From: Chrysomallon squamiferum
Taxonomy: Eukaryota > Mollusca > Gastropoda > Neomphalida > Peltospiridae
Assembly: GCA_012295275.1 (NCBI GenBank)
Contig: CM022677.1
Coordinates: 13,634,835-13,698,834 of the forward strand
Length of the DNA stretch: 64,000 nt
Direction of reading: 5' to 3'
Shown: one piece after another, positions 35,926 to 47,556 of the stretch
Numbering within the stretch: position 1 is the stretch's first letter
Layout: each line of letters starts with the position of its first letter
Translations under genes and position numbers: made by a program
Notes under the pieces: generated by a model
Told to the model about the DNA's origin: nothing
Databases searched by the model: none
The model's input: the letters and a program-made list of their open reading frames with translations, nothing else

Positions 35926-36260
35926 GTAAGCTGAGTGAGTACATCTCACGTAAGGCTAAAGTTGCGAGCACATATCACTAAAGAGAGATAACTGTAATCG
36001 ATATACTGTTTATTTTATTGAGTACATGTCACGTAAGGGAGATAACTTTAATCGATACAATTTTCACTTTGCTTAGTGAGTACATCTCACATAAGGGACA
36101 TAACTCTAATCTATGTCTGTGAACACATATCACTAAAGGGAGATAAGTCTAATCGATATAATTTTTAATTTGTTTACTGAGTACATCTCATGTAAGGGAC
36201 CTAACTCTAATCCAGGTTTGTGAGCACATAATCACTCAACTGTAATCAATATAGCCTTTA
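35925..36260. repeat. About 100-bp tandem repeats with the GGGAGATAACTC motif (left arm, block 1)
   Basis: Each unit has two half-units: GTGAGTACATCTCACGTAAGG followed by (AGAT or ACCT)AACTCTAATC, and GTGAACACATATCACTAAAGG plus GAGATAACTCTAATCG. Every motif copy follows a GTGA-n7-TCAC mini inverted repeat. About three units; mirrored at 46430-46770. Confidence 0.8.
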
Positions 36261-36323
36261 CTTCGCCGAGTAAACTCCTCCCACCTCTGGTGACACATCA
36301 TGGGGTATGATCCATGTTATATA

Positions 36324-36539
36324 CAGGGTGGCCCAGATGTAACCGAACCTGAATTGTTATGAAAAGTTACAGTTAAATGAAACAAATTTGATTTCATGTA
36401 GTTACAGCAAATGTTCAAAATGCAAACCATTATTTGTAATACGTGATGACAGCGTTCAATGGTTGATTCAGTTACGTTTTTGCACATTTCAGTGATCATC
36501 GATTGAGCTTTCGGGTTCGGTTACATCTGGGCCACCCTG
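36324..36539 (-). mobile_element. 216-bp Tc1/mariner-type MITE (left arm)
   Basis: CAGGGTGGCCCAGATGTAAC is repeated inverted at the other end, and the element is flanked by TA on both sides (36322-36323, 36540-36541). The inside, read on the minus strand, encodes ITEMCKNVTESTIERC, resembling the C-terminus of IS630/Tc1/mariner transposases, so it is an internal-deletion derivative. The paralogous copy of the flanks at 37321-37335 has the exact empty site. Confidence 0.88.
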
Positions 36540-36949
36540 TATAAAGAAAGTGATGTTTCCACAATATTTCTTAGATGAATCTGGAATCGGAAAGTACTGC
36601 TGATGTCTCCAAAAACGCCGAGATTCAATCCCACGATCTCACACACATGAACATGCTTACAAGAAACATTATAGTTTCAACTTGGTTCTGTACCTTCACA
36701 AGTTGTGTGAGGGTGGGGTACTAGGGCAGAGGGGCAGGGACCATGCGTTTTTATTTATTAAACTATTTTTTTTTATTGTTCTGCTGTTACAATCTTCTAT
36801 TATGTGAATAATGTTTTTATTATAATTATTTTTTCTTAACTTCGCTGAATAATTAAATAGCATTTCTTTAGCACTTAACTAAATGAATTAAATGAAACAG
36901 AAATCTAAATTAGAAACTACATCATTATTCTTTTTTATTTCATTTTTCA

Positions 36950-37255
36950 AGATAACTCTAATCGATATAATTTCCACTTTCCTTAGTGAGTACATCTCAC
37001 GTAAGGGAGATAACTCTAATCTATGTTTGTGAACATATATCACTAAAGGGAGATAACTAATCGATATAATTTTTACTTTGCTTAGTGAGTACATCTCACG
37101 TAAGGGACCTAACTCTAATCTATGTTTGTGAACACATATCACTAAAGGGAGATAACTCTAATCGATATAATTTTTAATTTGTTTACTGAGTACATCTCAT
37201 GTAAGGGACCTAACTCTAATCTATGTTAGTGAGCACATATCACTAAACTGTAATT
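36950..37255. repeat. About 100-bp tandem repeats with the GGGAGATAACTC motif (left arm, block 2)
   Basis: Same units as 35925-36260. The two blocks belong to a roughly 1-kb direct duplication (about 35930-36780 and 36950-37620), which also repeats the ACTCCTCCCACCTCTGGTGA stretch and the GATTCAATCCCACGATCTC stretch. Mirrored at 45470-45745. Confidence 0.8.
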
Positions 37256-37317
37256 AATATAGCCTTTACTTCGCCGAGTAAACTCCTCCCACCTCTGGTG
37301 ACACATCACGGGGTATG

Positions 37318-37340
37318 ACCCATGTTATATATAAAGAAAG
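37318..37340. other. Empty insertion site of the 216-bp MITE
   Basis: CCATGTTATATATAAAGAAAG is exactly what the filled site at 36311-36550 becomes when the 216 bases and one TA copy are removed. It confirms the target duplication and the element boundaries. Confidence 0.85.
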
Positions 37341-37734
37341 TGATGTTTCCACAATATTTCGAAGATGAATCTGGAATCGGATTCCATCGGATTCCAAAAG
37401 TACTGCTGATGTCTCCAAAAACGCCGAGATTCAATCCCACGATCTCACACATATGAACATGCTTAGAAGAAACATTAAAGTTTGAACTTGGTTCAGTACC
37501 TTCACAAGCTGTGAGGGTGGGGTACTAGGGCAGGGGGTAGGGGCAATTCGTTTTTATTTCTTAAACAATTTTTGTTATTATTGTTCTGCTGTTACAATCT
37601 TCTATATTGAATAAAAAATGTCTTAATAATCGTTACCAGCGAATATATTCACAAATAGAGTTATTTCCCTTTAATATGAAAACGAATACTTTCTTGGATG
37701 ACGTTATCTCCCGTTTCTTATATTATAAAAGGGT

Positions 37735-38365
37735 AACTCAGATAACTCTATATAGGAATATGTTCGTTTTAACCTGAATAATCAAGGAGAAAAATGTACC
37801 AAAGGGGGACATAACTCTATCCGAGAGGATATTCGTTTTCATGTTAAAGGGAGATAACTCTATATAGGAAGATGTTCGTTTTAACCTGAATAATCAAGGA
37901 GAAAAATGTAACAAACGGGACATAACTCTATATAGGAATATGTTCGTTTTAACCTGAATAATCAAGGAGAAAAATGTAACAAAGGGGACATAACTATATA
38001 TAGGAATATGTTCGTTTTAACCTGAATAATCAAGGAGAAAAATCTAACAAAGAGGACATAACTCTATATAGGAATATGTTCGTTTTAACCTGAATAATCA
38101 AGGAGAAAAATCTAACAAAGGGGACATAACTCTATATAGGAATATGTTCGTTTTAACCTGAATAATCAAGGAGAAAAATGTACCAAAGGGGAGATACCTC
38201 TATCCGAGAGGTTATTCGTTTTCATATTAAAGGGAGATAAATCTATATAGGAATATGTTCGTTTTAACCTGAATAATCAAGGAGGAAAATGCAACAAAGG
38301 GGACATAACTCTATCCGAGAGGTTATTCGTTTTCATGTTAAGGGAGATAACTCTATATATCAATA
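37735..38365 (+). repeat. 68-bp tandem array (left arm, about 7 copies)
   Basis: The unit runs from ATGTTCGTTTTAACCTGA through ATCAAGGAGAAAAATGTAAC to GGGGACATAACTCTATATAG. A second unit type with CCGAGAGGTTATTCGTTTTC and GGGAGATAACTC is interspersed. The right-arm partner (43985-44965) has about 12 copies. Confidence 0.9.
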
Positions 38366-38800
38366 TGTTCGCTTGTGATGAATGTTCAGGTATATTTTCA
38401 ACCAATGGAATCCAATAATTTAATTGAATTTAATTAGTGGACACTGCTTAATCATTTGATAAGCATTTTAAATAATGAATGCTTTTTACATTAAAATTAT
38501 AGATCAGATGGAAATATTTATAGGATATTCTTTTTTTGTTATATTAATATATCAATATCTAAAAGGTAAATAACATCTTTTTTATATTAATAATAATAAT
38601 TCAATGTTGAAAATATCTAATTTGTTGAAATCTAAAATTTTGAAAAAGAAATTTATATTTTGATATAACTCTGAACTTGAAATATGATAAGGATAGTGAG
38701 AACTTAAAAATACAAGAATTGTTTTCTACATTATGCTTTTGTCCGATGGTAAAAGGAGAAAGAAATGAATATTTGTTATATTAAATATAATAAACAATAA
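38366..38800. other. Innermost left arm, AT-rich, no gene
   Basis: Reverse complement of about 43546-43980 with hardly any difference by eye. Ends at the gap. Confidence 0.7.
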
Positions 38801-39000
38801 NNNNNNNNNNNNNNNNNNNNNNNNNNNNNNNNNNNNNNNNNNNNNNNNNNNNNNNNNNNNNNNNNNNNNNNNNNNNNNNNNNNNNNNNNNNNNNNNNNNN
38901 NNNNNNNNNNNNNNNNNNNNNNNNNNNNNNNNNNNNNNNNNNNNNNNNNNNNNNNNNNNNNNNNNNNNNNNNNNNNNNNNNNNNNNNNNNNNNNNNNNNN
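38801..39000. other. Assembly gap, exactly 200 N
   Basis: Lies at the inner end of the left palindrome arm and at the start of the inverted unit fragment. The join across it is not proven by sequence. Confidence 0.98.
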
Positions 39001-39004
39001 AGAC

Positions 39005-39050
<46 letters not shown>

Positions 39051-39344
39051 TATATATACACATATATATAGCTACAGGTGTAGGTATGTAAGGTGGAGCA
39101 GAGAATAGTATATAGAAGGAAAAGTCGCTTGTCTTTTTTGAAGAGTGAATATATTGAATAAATATGTGTGCAAACATACAGAACTATAGGGAGGTTTGAA
39201 GGTATGTAGACAAGAAGATGTTTAAATGACTGATAGATGTTATTGATATATAAACTGTTAGGTAGGTTGATTATGTAGATAGAATGAGAAATTGTGTACA
39301 TAGATATACATATAGAGATACATATATATAGGTGGACACAGAAA

Positions 39345-39396
<52 letters not shown>

Positions 39397-39878
39397 CAGT
39401 GATTGATAAGGATCGCTAAATAAGGGAATTGTGAATGAGAGTTATAAATGGACAGTAACACAGAAAGATAGATATAAAATGTAGTTATAATAATTTAGGT
39501 AGATAGTCAGGAAGATGAATAGCTGATTCAATCGATTGTTATTGATGGATAGAGAAATATATATATAGGGAGGCATTTCCTTAGAGTTCGATGGATGGAT
39601 AAATAGATAGGTGTAAGCATATATGATGGTAAAGTGGATATGATCATGTATATGTACATAGATAAATACACACAGAGACAGACAGAAAACAGAGAGGATT
39701 GGATCTGTGTTTGGATCGAGTTAGATATCCAGAGTTAAATACAGATAGATTATATATAGATATATAGAAATAAATACAAATAGATTTTATATATATATAA
39801 ATACACACACAGAGATAAATACAGATAGATTATACAGATAGATAAATACAGATAGATAAATACAGATAGATTATAGAT

Positions 39879-39911
<33 letters not shown>

Positions 39912-40522
39912 TATATATATAGATACATATATAGAAATAAATACAGATAGATTATACAGATAGATTACATAGACAGACATTCAGCAAGATAGCGAGGTTT
40001 GAAGTAGTATATAGTTAGATATTCAGGGAGCTGGATATATTATTGATTGATGGTTATTGAAAAATAGACGTATAAGCTAGAGAGATAAACTGATATGTAG
40101 GTATGTTACTAGTTTGGTAGATTGATTTGTAGACAGACTGACAGACATATAGATAGACGTGTGTTAAGAAATGTGTATGTATGTATATATATATATAGAT
40201 GTATACACACACATACATAACGTGTTTAGTAAAGATAATTTATTTGTGTGTTTAAAGATGATTAGTATATATATGTGTGTGTGTGTGTGTGTGCATGTGT
40301 AAAAAAGGGTGGATAGAGAGGTAAATTGATAGACAGAAGAAAGCTAGATAGATGCAAGGAGGCATGAGTATATACTGCATCCTGTAAGAAAGACCGAGTC
40401 TGTTGCTTATGTATATGGGATAAATAGATAGATAAATAAATATATTTATAGATAGATAAATAAATAAAAGGAATGTATTTAAATAATTAAATATGATATA
40501 AATAGAGAGAGTGTATACGTAA

Positions 40523-40565
<43 letters not shown>

Positions 40566-41330
40566 AAAATAGACTGTGCTATTTGTAACTGAGAGGGTAA
40601 GATAGCTTGATGTAGAGATAGTTAGACGTATTGATCGCTTGAAAAATAGATTGATAGGTTAGGAAACTGCTTTGGAAAGAAAAATCCATCTTTTGTGAAT
40701 AATAATTGTTCCATATCAGTAGACACCTCATCTGTTTAAATTTTTCTCCCTATTCTTGTAACTGAAGCTGATTCCAGAATCTTGTCTTTCCTGTAGATAC
40801 AATAATAAAATGTAATAGAAATAATCATTATTTTTCCATATATAGATAGATAGATAGATAGATATAGTTATAAACAGACAGAGGATAGATAGGTAAATGG
40901 ATATAGTGATGAATGAATGGTTAGCTAGACAGGTAATAAGATTAAGCTACACCACACGTTGATCAACAAACAGACAGATACATAGATAGACAAATAGCCA
41001 GAGAAATTGATGATGAAATAAAACAAATATATAGATAGACAGATAGATAGATAGAAACATGCAGGTAAGTAAGGATGAGTAATTTGGAGAGTGAGAGAGA
41101 AAGAAAGCCAGAGCAAGATATTTAATATGTCATAACATATTCTTAAATACATGCACTTCTGTCTATGCTCTGTTGGCCTGTCTGTCTATCCGTATATAGA
41201 AAGAGCTTTCAAAGTAATGACACTGTATTCAAAATTAGAAACAGTATCAATACCCTATGTATCCATCTGTTCATCTATCTTCAGTAACTATATGTAGGTA
41301 TTTCTATTTATCTATCATAATCTATCTATC
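39001..41330 (-). repeat. Diverged inverted fragment of the large unit (U4)
   Basis: Its minus strand follows U1 from about 4600 to 6545. 39001-39080 reverse-complements the TACCTACACCTGTG-(TA)n-TTCAGTCT block at 6490-6545, and 41150-41270 reverse-complements the TTTTGAATACAGTGTCATTA block found at 57355 and 4617. Divergence is visibly greater than among U1-U3. Long (GT)n (39346-39396, 40524-40564), (TA)n (39008-39060) and GATA tracts make up much of it. Confidence 0.7.
40659..40835 (+). repeat. About 175-bp dispersed element, copy 3 (flipped relative to host)
   Basis: Matches 7411-7585 on the plus strand while the surrounding U4 fragment is inverted. It starts GGAAACTGCTTTGGAAAGAA and ends at a GATACAATAATAAAATG run. 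Confidence 0.55.
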
Positions 41331-41499
41331 TGTCTGTCTATCTAACCAAAATAATGTTATTATATTAATCTACTAATTAGCCATTCCCTTTGGAAATGTT
41401 GCCAAACATACACCACGGTGAGGTTTAGTACACATACGGGATGTTAGTAATGGTTAGTATTTTTAAAAGGTTAGTATTTGGTTAATGATTAGTATTTTC

Positions 41500-42415
41500 T
41501 TAATGGTTAGTCTCTTTCTCTCACTCTCTATCTCTTTCTCTTTTCTCTCTTTCTCTCTTTCTCTCTCTTTTCTCTCTCTATCTCTGTCTCTCTTTCTCTC
41601 TGTCTATCTCTGACTCTGTGCAACTCTATCTCTGTCTCTCTGAGCAACTCTCTCTGTCTCTCTTTCTGTCTGTCTCTCTCTTACTCTCTATCACTTTCTC
41701 TTTTCTCTCTTTCTCTCTCTATCTCTGACTCTCTGTGCGACTCTCTCAGCCTCTGTGTCTGTCTCTCTGACTTGCTCTCTCTGTCTCTCTTTCCCTTTAT
41801 CACTGTCTCTCTCTTTTCTCTCTCTGTCTGTCTATCTCTGTCTCTCTGTGTCTATCTCTCTCTGTCTCTTTCCCTCTATCACTGTCTCTCTTTCTCTCTC
41901 TGTCTATCTCTGTCTCTCTCTTCCACTCTCTGGCTCGGTCTCTGTCTATATCTCTCTGTCTCTCTCTGAATCTCTCTTTCTCCCTCAGTCTCTGTGTCTC
42001 TCAGAATCTCTCTTTCTCTGTCTGTCTCTATCTGTTTCTGAATCTCTTTTTCTCTGCTATATCTCTTTATCTCTCTTTCTCTCTCTGACTCTCGGTATTT
42101 CTGTCTCTCTCTGTCTCTCTCCCTGTCTCTATCTCTCTCTGTCTCCCCATGTCCCTCTCTTTCTCCCTCTGTCTCAGTCCCTATCTGTCTCTCTTTATCT
42201 CACTGTCTTTCTCTCTTTATCTCACTGTCTTTCTCTCTTTGTCTCTCTGACTGTCTATGTCTCTCTGACTCACTTTTTCTCTCTGTCTCTCTGACACTAT
42301 CTGTATCTCTGTCTCTCTCTCTGTCTATCTGTCTGTCTGTCTGTATCTCTCTCCGTGTGTTTTTCTCTGTGTTTTTCTCTCTTACTCTCTCTGTAACTCG
42401 CTTTCTTCTCTCCAC
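41500..42415. repeat. Polypyrimidine CTCT/CTGT-rich tract of about 0.9 kb
   Basis: Almost pure C and T on the plus strand with interspersed CTGTCTCTCT words and no fixed period. The 179-codon open frame (41755-42294), composed of S, L, C, V and F, is a composition artefact. Such tracts can form triplex DNA. Confidence 0.93.
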
Positions 42416-42588
42416 ACAAACTTATCAATTCTGCCTAAAGCAAAATTAACCAACAGCAAAAGCAATAGCTATAACACCAATATTAGCAATAATAACAATA
42501 ATAAAAATAGCAATAATTATAAAAAAAATAACAGTTTTAGCAATAATATCAACAACAAAAATAAAAACAAACAAAAATGAAAGAAAGA

Positions 42589-42590
<2 letters not shown>

Positions 42591-42649
<59 letters not shown>
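42591..42649. repeat. (CA)n microsatellite
   Basis: About 29 uninterrupted CA dinucleotides. Confidence 0.97.
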
Positions 42650-42650
<1 letters not shown>

Positions 42651-43140
42651 AATTACACTTTTAAACACCTGAATTGATGTTACATTCCGCGCTCTAGAAA
42701 TCATTATATCTGTGGGATTTAAATGTGTCAGTATGAAATGGCAGAAAAACAGTATTTACATGTAATTGAAATTTTTATGCTACATTTTTACAGTGAAATG
42801 AAATTTTCATGAAAACTTACAATCTTAGTCATAGTGAAACCCAAATCTCTCTTTCTCTAATTATAATAAATAATATATACAAATTTTCACGTATCAAAAT
42901 GGAATGTCGTAATAAATTTAAATTCTTATTTTTATTCTGAATAGTATGAATAAATAAATATTAAGTTTTTAGTAAAGAAACATTTTAAATATATGAAATA
43001 AACTAAGAATGCACAGAGATACTAATACTGCTACTACTACTACTACTACTACTACTACTAATAATAATAATAATTAGTCAATTTCATAGACAAAGTAGTC
43101 TAAGGGAAATAACTGTTGAATATAACGATGATAATGGTTA
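42650..43140. other. AT-rich spacer of the palindrome
   Basis: No gene recognised. Contains a (CTA)n then (ATA)n patch (43027-43071) and one GTCTAAGGGAAATAACTG motif copy (43099). Confidence 0.55.
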
Positions 43141-43545
43141 ACAACAACAAAACAAATTTTGAAAAAGGAAATAAAAAAAAAAATAATGATGTATTTTGTA
43201 ATTTAGATTTATGTTTCATTTAATTCATTTAGTTAAGTGCTAAAGAAATGATATGAAATTAAATTTTAGAATAATTGTTTGATAATTTTGATAATAAAAT
43301 TAAACGAAAAATAACAAATAGTGGCATAATGAATCAATAATACATTTTTTATTACATTAAATATTTTCACAAACTTTGATGAATCTTCTATTCACATATT
43401 TCCACAAATTGATTCATATCAAGTAATTCTGATGAACCCATTTTTTAATGTAAGAAAGGGGAGATAACTCCATCCGAGAAAGTATTCGTTTTCATATTAA
43501 AGGAAAATAACTATTTGTGAATATATTCGCTGGTAACTATTATTA
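43141..43545 (+). repeat. Partial direct duplicates of right-arm segments in the spacer
   Basis: 43160-43260 matches 45765-45855 (AATGATGTA..., TTCATTTAGTTAAGTGCTAA), and 43455-43545 matches 44990-45085 (GAGAAAGTATTCGTTTTC, ATATTCGCTGGTAAC). Order and spacing differ, so the inner boundary is rearranged. Confidence 0.65.
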
Positions 43546-43984
43546 AGAAATATTTTATTGTTTATTATATTTAATATAACAAATATTCATTTCTTTCTCC
43601 TTTTACCATCGGACAAAAGCATAATGTAGAAAACAATTCTTGTATTTTTAAGTTCTCACTATCCTTATCATATTTCAAGTTCAGAGTTATATCAAAATAT
43701 AAATTTCTTTTTCAAAATTTTAGATTTCAACAAATTAGATATTTTCAACATTGAATTATTATTATTAATATAAAAAAGATGTTATTTACCTTTTAGATAT
43801 TGATATATTAATATAACAAAAAAAGAATATCCTATAAATATTTCCATCTGATCTATAATTTTAATGTAAAAAGCATTCATTATTTAAAATGCTTATCAAA
43901 TGATTAAGCAGTGTCCACTAATTAAATTCAATTAAATTATTGGATTCCATTGGTTGAAAATATACCTGAACATTCATCACAAGC

Positions 43985-44965
43985 GAACATATTGATATAT
44001 AGAGTTATCTCCCTTAACATGAAAACGAATAACCTCTCGGATAGAGTTATGTCCCCTTTGTTGCATTTTCCTCCTTGATTATTCAGGTTAAAACGAACAT
44101 ATTCCTATATAGAGTTATCTCCCTATAATCAGGTTAAAACGAACATATTCTTATTCAGTTATCTCCCTTTAACGTGAAAACGAATAACCTCTCGGATAGA
44201 GGTATCTCCCCTTTGGTACATTTTTCTCCTTGATTATTCAGGTTAAAACGAACATATTCCTATATAGAGTTATGTCCCCTTTGTTAGATTTTCTCCTTGA
44301 TTATTCAGGTTAAAACGAACATTGTTATATTTTCTCCTTGATTATTCAGGTTAAAACGAACATATTCTTATATAGAGTTATGTCCCCTTGTTAGATTTTT
44401 CTCCTTGATTATTCAGGTTAAAACGAACATATTCTTATATAGAGTTATGTCCCCTCTTACATTTTTCTCCTTGATTATTCAGGTTAAAACGAACATATTC
44501 CTATATATAGTTATGTCCCCTTTGTTACATTTTTCTCCTTGATTATTCAGGTTAAAACGAACATATTCCTATATAGAGTTATGTCCCTTTGTTACATTTT
44601 TCTCCGTGCTTATTCAGGTTAAAACGAACATATTCCTATATATAGTGATGTCCCCTTTGTTACATTTTTCTCCTTGATTATTCAGGTTAAAACGAACATA
44701 TTCCTATATAGAGTTATGTCCCCTTTGTTACATTTTTCTCCTTGATTATTCAGGTTAAAACGAACATCTTCCTATATAGAGTTATCTCCCTTTAACATGA
44801 AAACGAATATCCTCTCGGATAGAGTTATGTCCCCCTTTGGTACATTTTTCTCCTTGATTATTCAGGTTAAAACGAATATATTCCGATATAGATTTATCTC
44901 CCCTTTGTTACATTTTTCTTTTGATTATTCAGGTTAAAACGAACATATTCCTATATAGAGTTATC
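43985..44965 (-). repeat. 68-bp tandem array (right arm, about 12 copies)
   Basis: Reverse-complement version of 37735-38365, with units TTGATTATTCAGGTTAAAAC, GAACATATTCCTATATAGAG and TTATGTCCCCTTTG. It has several more units than the left array, including shortened ones near 44299-44360. Confidence 0.9.
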
Positions 44966-45469
44966 TGAGTTACCCTTTTATAATATAAGAAACGGGAGAT
45001 AACGTCATCCAAGAAAGTATTCGTTTTCATATTAAAGGGAAATAACTCTATTTGTGAATATATTCGCTGGTAACGATTATTAAGACATTTTTTATTCAAT
45101 ATAGAAGATTGTAACAGCAGAACAATAATAACAAAAATTGTTTAAGAAATAAAAACGAATTGCCCCTACCCCCTGCCCTAGTACCCCACCCTCACAGCTT
45201 GTGAAGGTACTGAACCAAGTTCAAACTTTAATGTTTCTTATAAGCATATTCATATGTGTGAGATCGTGGGATTGAATCTCGGCGTTTTTGGAGACATCAG
45301 CAGTACTTTTGGAATCCGATGGAATCCGATTCCAGATTCATCTTCGAAATATTGTGGAAACATCACTTTTTTTTATATATAACATGGGTCATATCCCGTG
45401 ATGCTGTGTCACCAGAGGTGGGAGGAGTTTACTCGGCGAAGTAAAGGCTATATTAATTACAGTTTAGTG

Positions 45470-45745
45470 ATATGTGCTCACTAACATAGATTAGAGTTAG
45501 GTCCCTTACATGAGATGTACTCAGTAAACAAATTAAAAATTATATCGATTAGAGTTATCTCCCTTTAGTGATATGTGTTCACAAACATAGATTAGAGTTA
45601 GGTCCCTTACGTGAGATGTACTCACTAAGCAAAGTAAAAATTATATCGATTAGTTATCTCCCTTTAGTGATATATGTTCACAAACATAGATTAGAGTTAT
45701 CTCCCTTACGTGAGATGTACTCACTAAGGAAAGTGGAAATTATAT
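45470..45745. repeat. About 100-bp motif repeats (right arm, block 2)
   Basis: Mirror of 36950-37255. The 84-codon open frame 45568-45822 is identical in translation to 36888-37142, which only shows arm identity; it is not a gene. Confidence 0.8.
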
Positions 45746-46169
45746 CGATTAGAGTTATCTTGAAAAATGAAATAAAAAAGAATAATGATGTAGTTTCTAA
45801 TTTAGATTTCTGTTTCATTTAATTCATTTAGTTAAGTGCTAAAGAAATGCTATTTAATTATTCAGCGAAGTTAAGAAAAAATAATTCTAATAAAAACATT
45901 ATTCACATAATAGAAGATTGTAACAGCAGAACAATAAAAAAAATAGTTTAATAAATAAAAACGCATGGTCCCTGCCCCTCTGCCCTAGTACCCCACCCTC
46001 ACACAACTTGTGAAGGTACAGAACCAAGTTGAAACTATAATGTTTCTTGTAAGCATGTTCATGTGTGTGAGATCGTGGGATTGAATCTCAGCGTTTTTGG
46101 AGACATCAGCAGTACTTTCCGATTCCAGATTCATCTAAGAAATATTGTGGAAACATCACTTTCTTTATA

Positions 46170-46385
46170 CAGGGTGGCCCAGATGTAACCGAACCCGAAA
46201 GCTCAATCGATGATCACTGAAATGTGCAAAAACGTAACTGAATCAACCATTGAACGCTGTCATCACGTATTACAAATAATGGTTTGCATTTTGAACATTT
46301 GCTGTAACTACATGAAATCAAATTTGTTTCATTTAACTGTAACTTTTCATAACAATTCAGGTTCGGTTACATCTGGGCCACCCTG
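46170..46385 (+). mobile_element. 216-bp Tc1/mariner-type MITE (right arm)
   Basis: Same termini, same length and TA flanks (46168-46169, 46386-46387) as the left copy, at the mirrored position. The insertion therefore predates the inverted duplication or was copied by later conversion. Confidence 0.88.
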
Positions 46386-46429
46386 TATATAACATGGATC
46401 ATACCACATGATGTGTCACCAGAGGTGGG

Positions 46430-46770
46430 AGGAGTTTACTCGGCGAAGTAAAGGCTATATTGATTACAGTTGAGTGATTATGTGCTCACAAACCTGGATT
46501 ATAGTTAGGTCCCTTACATGAGATGTACTCAGTAAAAAAATTATATCGATTAGACTTATCTCCCTTTAGTGATATGTGTTCACAAACATAGATTAGAGTT
46601 ATGTCCCTTATGTGAGATGTACTCACTAAGCAAAGTGAAAATTGTATCGATTAAAGTTATCTCCCTTACGTGACATGTACTCAATAAAATAAACAGTATA
46701 TCGATTAGAGTTATCTCTCTTTAGTGATATGTGCTCGCAACTTTAGCCTTACGTGAGATGTACTCACTAA
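46430..46770. repeat. About 100-bp motif repeats (right arm, block 1)
   Basis: Mirror of 35925-36260, with a small deletion near 46530. Confidence 0.8.
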
Positions 46771-47548
46771 GCTTACGTACGCTAATTATCCATATGGGAT
46801 AAATGGAATCTCGAAAAATGTCGGGGTAGGGCGGGAGGGCATGTGTTCAACTCACCTTTTCTGTCCGGGACCCAAAGCTTATCCTATCCACCCCCGCCCT
46901 AGTCACCCACACACCGACTGTCTGTCCTGCATATGGATTGAGCTACTGATAAACAGGCTGAAGTTTGTACAAGCACTAGGGGCTTTTAAGATTAAACTGG
47001 TAATTAAATATTAAAAAAAGTAATATCGTTTTTGTTTACCGACTGAAAATATAGAAACTTATCTAGTGATCACATATTGCAATTACTGATAGTGACTTCA
47101 GGATCTATCTGATCTATCTATCTATCCGTGAATACACATACATACACATGCACGCATGCACTTACACACTGTCTGATAGAGGTAAGCTTCTGAAAATCGA
47201 CTGAATATTGACGAGTATAAATACAATATATATGAATCCATGATGTGTGTTTACATTGGTGTGTGTTGGTGCACACATTTGCATACAAAAACACACATAC
47301 ACAACAAACACATAAATTAAGCTATGCATTTCTTTATTTATTTTGTATTTGTTTTTCGTCCATTTTCCAATCCAGTGCCTCCTGCAAGCATTATTAGAGA
47401 TTTTAAAAATGATTTTTGTAATATGATTTTAAATAATTACATATATTTATCTTGTCAATCAATTTATATCTGTTAAACAGTTTACACAAATACTTTGAGG
47501 TGTAAATAATGTTTATCAATATTCTGCCTTATAACATGATCAGTATAA
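46771..47548. other. Right-arm stretch without a gene
   Basis: Mirror of 35150-35925. No coding sequence supported. Confidence 0.55.
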
Positions 47549-47556
47549 CATTAATT

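Larger units (their letters stand above)
30603..38800 (+). repeat. Left arm of a large imperfect inverted repeat
   Basis: The arm matches the reverse complement of 43546-49478. The inner part (about 34900-38800) is almost identical by eye; for example, the whole 36888-37142 stretch equals the reverse complement of 45568-45822 at the protein-translation level. The outer part (30603-31618) is clearly more diverged, roughly one difference in ten bases over the stretch I compared. A private segment, 31619-34270, has no partner. The arm ends exactly at the 200-N gap. Confidence 0.9.

Noticed and set aside
36888-37142. 84-codon open frame with an identical twin at 45568-45822
   Set aside because: It spans the tandem motif repeats; the identity comes from the palindrome arms, and the encoded text itself repeats (IYVHKHRLEL twice).
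41755-42294. 179-codon Ser/Leu-rich open frame
   Set aside because: It lies wholly in a C/T-only tract, where stop codons are rare by composition.
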